Shown here in pieces: positions 5,040 through 8,909 of a DNA stretch of 8,909 nt. The DNA lies in the NCBI GenBank assembly GCA_025935235.1, contig JAICVT010000181.1, positions 1 to 8,909 on the forward strand. Direction: 5' to 3'. Under the pieces are notes generated by a model. That model saw only the letters and a list, made by a program, of their open reading frames with translations. It searched no databases and had not been told where the DNA came from. The stretch is from Ktedonobacterales bacterium (GTDB lineage: Bacteria > Chloroflexota > Ktedonobacteria > Ktedonobacterales > JADMIN01). Every line of letters starts with the position of its first letter. Position 1 is the stretch's first letter. Both the position numbers and the translations under genes were made by a program.

Positions 5040-6404
5040 ATGGGCATGGCGGCGTTCCTCATCATCGTCATCAACGTCGTGGCCTGGCTGGCGTTCTTCA
5101 TCGGCGTCGGCATCGTCATCTTTCGTCACGTGCGGCGCCGTGGCCGCCTCATCATCCTCAGCGGCGCGGGCGTCACGCTGCTGCTGATCGTCTCACTCGT
5201 CGCGCTGAACCTCTCCTTCCGTCCTGCCGCGCCGCCGCAGCGCCCCAGCCCCAGCCGCGCCATCCTGCTGGCCCGCATGTTCGACAGCCACGGTCGCGCG
5301 TCGCTCGCGGGTGTCAGCGCGCGCGATGGCTCGGTACGCTGGCGCAGCTCGCTGGCGGTCAGCTACCGCAGCCAGGCGCCCATCGCCGCAGGCGTGGCCT
5401 ACGTCACCAGCGATCCAGATGCCACGACCGGCGCGACTGGCGCGGCCATCACTGCCGTGCGCCTCGACAATGGCGCGCGACTCTGGCAGCGCGCGCTGCC
5501 CGGCGAGGGGATCATCTCGCCGCTGGCGCTGCGCGGCGGCGCGCTGGCCTTCGTCTCCTACTCGCAGCCGGACGGCTACCGCGCCAACGCCCTCGATCTC
5601 GCCAGCCACGCGCTACGCTGGAGTAGCCCACTCAGCCACTTCACGCTAGACAATCAGTATCCCGTCTTCGCCGCCAGCGCCAGCCTGCTCTATGTCGGCT
5701 CGAATGATGGCGAGGTCAGCGCGCTGCGACTGCGCGATGGATCGCTGGCCTGGTCGCGCGCGCCGCTGACCACGCCCGACGCCGCGTTGCAGACGCTGTG
5801 GGTGGCGCTGGGCGCGAGCCAGCTCTACGCCTACACCAGCGGTGGGCAGATCATCGCGCTGCGCTCGGCGGATGGCGCGCTGCTCTGGCGTGGGCCAGCC
5901 GGACTGCGCCCATACGAGCAGACATACCTGACGCCGACCAGCACAAGTGTCTATGCCTGCGTGAGCCTCACCACCTCCAAAGGCGACATCACCTCCGGGC
6001 TGGCCGCGCTCGACCCTGCCACTGGCGCCATCCGCTGGGAGCGCGCCGGGGCCTGCGGGGTAGATGGCATCGGCGGGCTGGTCGAGTCGGCGGGCGCCAT
6101 CTATCAGCTCGGCCCCACGCTGAACGCCATGCGCGTCAGCGACGGCGCGCCGCTCTGGAGCGCCAGCACGCAGACCACCGACCTCGGCTTCACCAGCGCG
6201 CAGGTGGATTCAGGCGTCATCTTCGTCGCCGCGACCGTCATCTTCCCGCATGACTATACGCTCTGCGGCGATTGGTGGACGGGTGGCCCGCTCTTCTGCC
6301 ACAGCCAGCCCTTCATCGCCGCCTATGATGCCGCCACTGGCGTCCGCTATTGGCGCGCTGACGTAGGCGATGCTCCTCTGTTCATCAGCGAAGCCGCGCC
6401 ATGA
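5040..6404 (+). CDS. Membrane-anchored eight-repeat PQQ-like beta-propeller protein (first of tandem pair)
   Basis: A 454-residue protein. Two N-terminal helices (about 4-27 and 37-58) form a hairpin around a basic loop (RHVRRRGR), so the rest should face outside. The remainder carries eight PQQ-like repeats of the A-x-x-x-x-D/T-G-x-x-x-W type, ending at W101, W149, W194, W238, W283, W333, W373 and W438, consistent with an eight-bladed propeller like those of quinoprotein dehydrogenases and BamB. Repeat 3 is degenerate (LASHALRW). The vicinal Cys-Cys pair of PQQ alcohol dehydrogenases is absent, so catalysis is unlikely and a binding or scaffold role is inferred. Cysteines at 307, 339, 409 and 420 match four in the next gene. 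The start at 5040 puts the first helix at residue 4, as in the paralogue. The second gene starts 25 bp downstream and the two are probably cotranscribed. Confidence 0.88.
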   Translation: MGMAAFLIIVINVVAWLAFFIGVGIVIFRHVRRRGRLIILSGAGVTLLLIVSLVALNLSFRPAAPPQRPSPSRAILLARMFDSHGRASLAGVSARDGSVRWRSSLAVSYRSQAPIAAGVAYVTSDPDATTGATGAAITAVRLDNGARLWQRALPGEGIISPLALRGGALAFVSYSQPDGYRANALDLASHALRWSSPLSHFTLDNQYPVFAASASLLYVGSNDGEVSALRLRDGSLAWSRAPLTTPDAALQTLWVALGASQLYAYTSGGQIIALRSADGALLWRGPAGLRPYEQTYLTPTSTSVYACVSLTTSKGDITSGLAALDPATGAIRWERAGACGVDGIGGLVESAGAIYQLGPTLNAMRVSDGAPLWSASTQTTDLGFTSAQVDSGVIFVAATVIFPHDYTLCGDWWTGGPLFCHSQPFIAAYDAATGVRYWRADVGDAPLFISEAAP

Positions 6405-6412
6405 CCCAGCAC

Positions 6413-6420
6413 AGGAAGGA
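6413..6420 (+). promoter_or_regulatory. Ribosome-binding site of the second PQQ-like gene
   Basis: AGGAAGGA lies nine bases before the ATG at 6430, inside the 25-bp gap after the stop of the first paralogue. It decides the start: the same frame has an ATG at 6370, within the end of the preceding gene, with no comparable site. Confidence 0.75.
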
Positions 6421-6429
6421 GCGCGCGCG

Positions 6430-7797
6430 ATGTCTGGCATCCTGGTCGATCTGCTGATCGGCGGCGTCGGCTGCCTGGCAGTGGTGATCCTGGCGCTGGT
6501 GGGCGTCTTCCGGCGGCTGAATCCGCGCGGGCGCGTCATCCTCGGCGTCAGCCTGAGCGCTGGCCTGGCGCTGGCGCTGATCGTCGCGCTGCTCGCCACC
6601 CAGCTCGGCGCCATCCGCACATCGCTGGCGCAGGAGGTCAGCCCCAGCCATGCCACGCTGGTCGCGCTCTTGGCGGATTCATCCGGGCGGGAGACGCTGA
6701 GCGGCCTGAGCGGACACGATGGCACGGTGCTCTGGCGGCGTGCGCCGGGACTCTACGGGGTCAGCGGTGTGGTCGCGGATGGGCAGGTCTATGTGGTCAG
6801 CGAGACCCGACCCTATGGCACTGCGTCAGCGGACTTGCGCCCGGCGATCACCGCGCTGCGGCTGAGCGATGGCGCGTTGCTCTGGCAGGAGCCGCTGCCG
6901 GGGCTACAGACGGTGTCGGGACTGCTGGTGGCGGGCGACCTGCTGATCGCGACGGTCTACGCGAACATCAGCCCATCAACCTTCCAACTGGTCGCCGTCA
7001 ATCGCTACTCGCACACGCTCGCCTGGCGGGTGACGCCGGCCAGCCTTCCCCCCTTCGATGACATTCATGCGCTGGCGGCGGGCGACGGGCTGCTCTTCCT
7101 CGGCTCGCAGGATGGCGTGGCGCGCGCTCTGCGCCTCAGCGATGGCTCGTCCGCCTGGAACGTGCGCATCTCACCGCCCGCTACCGCTGGGCAGCCAGTC
7201 ATCTCGCTGGGGATGGTGGCGCGCGGCGATACGCTGATCGCCTACGACACATCTGGCGAGGTGGTGAGTCTGCGCCCCAGCGATGGCGCGACGCGCTGGG
7301 GACGACAAGTCATTACGGCTCCCTTTGATGGCCCTGACGAGCATTTGGCGCTGACGGGCGCAGGGCTGTATCTCTGTGGCGTGGACGCCGCCAGTCACGA
7401 GCGCGCCCTGGTCTCGCTCGATCCGCTTACCGGCGCCCTCCGCTGGAGCCGTGACGCCGCCTGCGGGATGTCGCTGCCGATCGAGGCGGGCGCGTATCTC
7501 TATACACTCAACTCCTCGCTCCTGGACGCCCTGCGGGTCAGCGATGGCACGCTGGCGTGGCAGGTCGCGCCAGAGCAGCAGGACCTGGGCTATACCACGC
7601 CGCAGAGCGATGCTGGCGTCCTCTTCGTCGCCACCGACATCGCAAATTTCCGCGTCCTTAGCGTCTGCGGTCAGTGGCTGCCGCCACAGATCACGATCTG
7701 CCATAGCACGCAATACATCGCCGCGCTCGATGGCGCGACTGGCGCTGAGTACTGGCGCACCACCGACGGCTACGACGGCCTGCTCGGCCTGGGCTAG
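6430..7797 (+). CDS. Membrane-anchored eight-repeat PQQ-like beta-propeller protein (second of tandem pair)
   Basis: A 455-residue paralogue of the preceding protein, almost the same length and with the same plan: a transmembrane hairpin (about 5-27 and 36-58, basic loop RRLNPRGR) followed by eight PQQ-like repeats ending at W102, W152, W199, W243, W290, W339, W377 and W442. Repeat 3 is degenerate in the same way (RYSHTLAW). Cysteines 316, 345, 413 and 424 correspond to the four of the first copy, including CGxW...CHS near the C-terminus in both, which suggests conserved disulfides outside the cell. C15 lies in the first helix and has no counterpart. No vicinal Cys-Cys pair or other quinoprotein dehydrogenase signature is visible. 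The first and second proteins have clearly diverged, so the duplication is not recent. The TAG stop overlaps the stop of the convergent membrane-protein gene. Confidence 0.88.
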   Translation: MSGILVDLLIGGVGCLAVVILALVGVFRRLNPRGRVILGVSLSAGLALALIVALLATQLGAIRTSLAQEVSPSHATLVALLADSSGRETLSGLSGHDGTVLWRRAPGLYGVSGVVADGQVYVVSETRPYGTASADLRPAITALRLSDGALLWQEPLPGLQTVSGLLVAGDLLIATVYANISPSTFQLVAVNRYSHTLAWRVTPASLPPFDDIHALAAGDGLLFLGSQDGVARALRLSDGSSAWNVRISPPATAGQPVISLGMVARGDTLIAYDTSGEVVSLRPSDGATRWGRQVITAPFDGPDEHLALTGAGLYLCGVDAASHERALVSLDPLTGALRWSRDAACGMSLPIEAGAYLYTLNSSLLDALRVSDGTLAWQVAPEQQDLGYTTPQSDAGVLFVATDIANFRVLSVCGQWLPPQITICHSTQYIAALDGATGAEYWRTTDGYDGLLGLG

Positions 7798-8639
7798 CGC
7801 AGCTCATCTTGCGGCGACTCGCTCCAGGGCAGCACGCGCTCCAGCAGCGTCTTGCTCTGGCGCTCGTTGGCCTCGCCCAGCGTGATGCCCAGCCGCCCGG
7901 CCTGCTGCTCCAGAATCTTCAGCTCCCCCTGCGCGCTCAGGTTGGCATGGTAGAAGGCCCACTCGAAGAACGTGACCAGCGCGATAGCCAGCGCACCCGC
8001 CACCCACGGCTCGTGTGCGGCGCTGAGGATGGAGAGCAGCGGGACGCCACCCACTGCCAGCCGCACCTGATCGCCGATCAGCGCGGCCACGCCAAACGCC
8101 AGGCTGCCGAGCGCGGCGATGGGATAGAGTACGAACGAGGTGTCGCTGCTGGGCCGCTCGCCGGAGGGGAGGGTGGCCAGCCGCCAGCGAAACGCCTGCT
8201 CGATGTTGGGGATGTCCTCCATGAACTGCTGGATGTAGAACTCTTTGATGACATAGGTGGTGATGATGCTGTCGCGCAGCGACCGGCGCAGGTGGATCAG
8301 CCGGACGTAGAAGATCGCGCTGAGCAGCCCGCCTCCAACGAGCAGCCCCACCGCCAGCGGCCGCCAGTCGGTGCTGGTGGCTCCGCTGAGCTGGTAGAGG
8401 AAGCCAAGGCCAGAGAGCAGCGCGCCCATGATGGTGAAATAAAAGTTGAAGATGCGCTCGCGATTCTCATAAACCTGATAGGCGGCCAGCCCGGCGTAGT
8501 CGAACTCTTTGAGCAGGATGTTCTCGACCCGCAGCGAGGTATCGAGACGCGGGCGCAGCCCGTCAGCGCCGCCATCGTCGGGCGCGGGCGGCAATGGGCG
8601 GGCCTTGTGTGGCAGGCCAGTTCGCTCTGGTGGCAGCAT
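7794..8639 (-). CDS. Four-helix membrane protein of unknown function
   Basis: An unrecognised 281-residue protein. The Pro-rich N-terminus (1-35) is followed by a helical juxtamembrane stretch (about 36-62: VENILLKEFDYAGLAAY, then YENRERIF), helices at about 64-84 and 95-116, a long cytoplasmic-type loop with charged helices (117-166: HLRRSLRDSIITTYVIKEF...), and helices at about 168-188 and 209-230. The tail (231-281: AQGELKILEQQAGRL..., then ERQSKTLLERV) looks amphipathic and may form a coiled coil. The double hairpin with the loop and both ends on one side fits cytoplasmic termini. It loosely resembles small predicted effector or sensor proteins whose helix pairs follow a 'LLxEFxYA' segment, but no family can be named with confidence. 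The ATG at 8639 has GAGG eight bases upstream (8648-8651). It converges on the PQQ-like pair with overlapping stops and diverges from the VOC gene. Confidence 0.83.
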   Translation of the reverse strand: MLPPERTGLPHKARPLPPAPDDGGADGLRPRLDTSLRVENILLKEFDYAGLAAYQVYENRERIFNFYFTIMGALLSGLGFLYQLSGATSTDWRPLAVGLLVGGGLLSAIFYVRLIHLRRSLRDSIITTYVIKEFYIQQFMEDIPNIEQAFRWRLATLPSGERPSSDTSFVLYPIAALGSLAFGVAALIGDQVRLAVGGVPLLSILSAAHEPWVAGALAIALVTFFEWAFYHANLSAQGELKILEQQAGRLGITLGEANERQSKTLLERVLPWSESPQDELR

Positions 8640-8659
8640 CGGCGCTTCCTCGTAGCTGA

Positions 8660-8667
8660 TTGATCAA
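8660..8667. promoter_or_regulatory. TTGATCAA palindrome in the leader of the four-helix membrane protein gene
   Basis: This perfect 8-bp palindrome lies between the candidate -10 (8694-8699) and the ribosome-binding site (8648-8651) of the leftward gene. That is a position where a repressor could act, but the site is short and could be chance. Confidence 0.2.
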
Positions 8668-8693
8668 CAAACGGCGGGCGTCACCCCTCGCAC

Positions 8694-8699
8694 AGTATA
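8694..8699 (-). promoter_or_regulatory. Candidate -10 element for the leftward membrane protein gene
   Basis: On the minus strand this reads TATACT, a good -10 match in otherwise G+C-rich DNA, about 55 bp before the ATG at 8639. No TTGACA-like -35 lies 16-19 bp upstream. The 11-bp repeat array occupies that position instead, as expected for an activator-dependent promoter. Confidence 0.45.
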
Positions 8700-8717
8700 A
8701 CGGACAGGCGCGCTGAT

Positions 8718-8761
8718 GATTCGGCGAGGATTCGTTGAGGATTCGTTGAGGATGCGGTCAC
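8718..8761. repeat. Array of 11-bp direct repeats, possible response-regulator binding site
   Basis: Four consecutive 11-bp units are visible: GATTCGGCGAG, GATTCGTTGAG, GATTCGTTGAG and a weaker GATGCGGTCAC. On the minus strand the unit is CTCAACGAATC. Direct repeats with an 11-bp period match the geometry of OmpR/PhoB-type regulator sites, such as PHO boxes. The array lies 18 bp upstream of the candidate -10 of the leftward gene and about 77 bp upstream of the rightward VOC start, so it could control either or both. Confidence 0.6.
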
Positions 8762-8838
8762 ATCGCGCCGCCGCGCTACGTCATCTTGATAGAAGCGTTG
8801 AACGCGCTGCGAAAAGGCGCAGAGGAAGGGAGAACACC

Positions 8839-8909
8839 ATGACACTGGCAGTTACGTCGTTCATGCTGGGCGTCGAGGATATCGCGCGCTCGAAGCAGTT
8901 CTATGGCGA
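8839..8909 (+). CDS. VOC (glyoxalase/bleomycin-resistance fold) family protein, N-terminal fragment
   Basis: Only the first 23 codons are in the window (MTLAVTSFMLGVEDIARSKQ, then FYG), and the frame is open at the edge. The pattern of a hydrophobic beta strand, G-V-x-D, an amphipathic helix and FYG is the classic first beta-alpha unit of the vicinal oxygen chelate fold (FxLGVxDxxRSxxFY). The first-strand position that often carries a metal-binding His is not His here, so a metal-dependent glyoxalase is less likely, but the fragment is too short to assign a reaction. The ATG has a strong purine-rich site (GAAGGGAG, ending six bases upstream). The gene diverges from the four-helix membrane protein gene across a 199-bp region with direct repeats. 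Confidence 0.78.
   Translation, partial: MTLAVTSFMLGVEDIARSKQFYG

Noticed and set aside
5040..7797. Reading the PQQ-like pair as true PQQ-dependent dehydrogenases
   Set aside because: The vicinal Cys-Cys pair is absent and the calcium and catalytic residues cannot be placed; the repeats alone indicate only the propeller fold.
7809..8663. Long + strand frame (284 residues) opposite the four-helix membrane protein gene
   Set aside because: It is about as long as the minus-strand gene, but its translation is a Gln/Arg/His/Gly-rich composition with no motif or membrane pattern, as expected of an antisense shadow in G+C-rich DNA. The minus-strand gene has a good ribosome-binding site and clear helices.
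1..8909. CRISPR array, tRNA or rRNA, transposase or phage genes
   Set aside because: No regularly spaced repeats with spacers, no tRNA-like cloverleaf or rRNA sequence, and no recognisable mobile-element protein were seen in any frame.

Overview
The window is G+C-rich (about two thirds by eye) bacterial chromosomal DNA, densely packed, with no RNA gene, transposase, CRISPR array or phage gene visible. The best guess for the source is a Chloroflexota bacterium, probably near Ktedonobacteria. The reasons are a SufS/SufU pair with an insertion-less SufU, an orphan XdhC-like protein, and several membrane-anchored beta-propeller proteins next to a small lipoprotein. This placement comes from family resemblance, not a search, and is only moderately secure.

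Layout. Positions 1-1263 (+) hold the end of sufS (cysteine desulfurase) and sufU (scaffold), the tail of an Fe-S cluster assembly operon. Positions 1264-1399 are an intergenic stretch with two strong G+C hairpins that look like dispersed repeats. Positions 1400-2284 (+) encode an XdhC/CoxI-family protein. Positions 2281-4777 (-) carry three genes reading leftward: a membrane-anchored BNR/Asp-box propeller, a four-helix membrane protein and a lipoprotein. Positions 4778-5039 are a divergent intergenic region. Positions 5040-7797 (+) hold two tandem paralogues, each with a transmembrane hairpin followed by eight PQQ-like propeller repeats. Positions 7794-8639 (-) encode a four-helix membrane protein of unknown function. 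Positions 8640-8838 are a divergent regulatory region with an 11-bp direct-repeat array. From 8839 (+) a VOC/glyoxalase-fold gene begins and runs off the window.

How the parts relate. SufS and SufU work together: SufS takes sulfur from cysteine and SufU accepts it or builds the cluster. The centre (2281-7797) looks like a cell-surface module: three secreted, membrane-tethered propellers, a lipoprotein and a small membrane protein, all predicted to face outside. No enzyme active site is recognisable in the propellers, so binding, sensing or scaffolding is more likely than catalysis. Both convergent gene pairs (2281-2284 and 7794-7797) overlap at their stop codons, leaving no room for a terminator between them.

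The points most worth a second look are the tandem PQQ-like propellers with four matching cysteines, the 11-bp repeat array upstream of the unknown membrane protein, and the hairpin repeats at 1264-1358. No clearly new multi-gene system can be demonstrated from the sequence alone.
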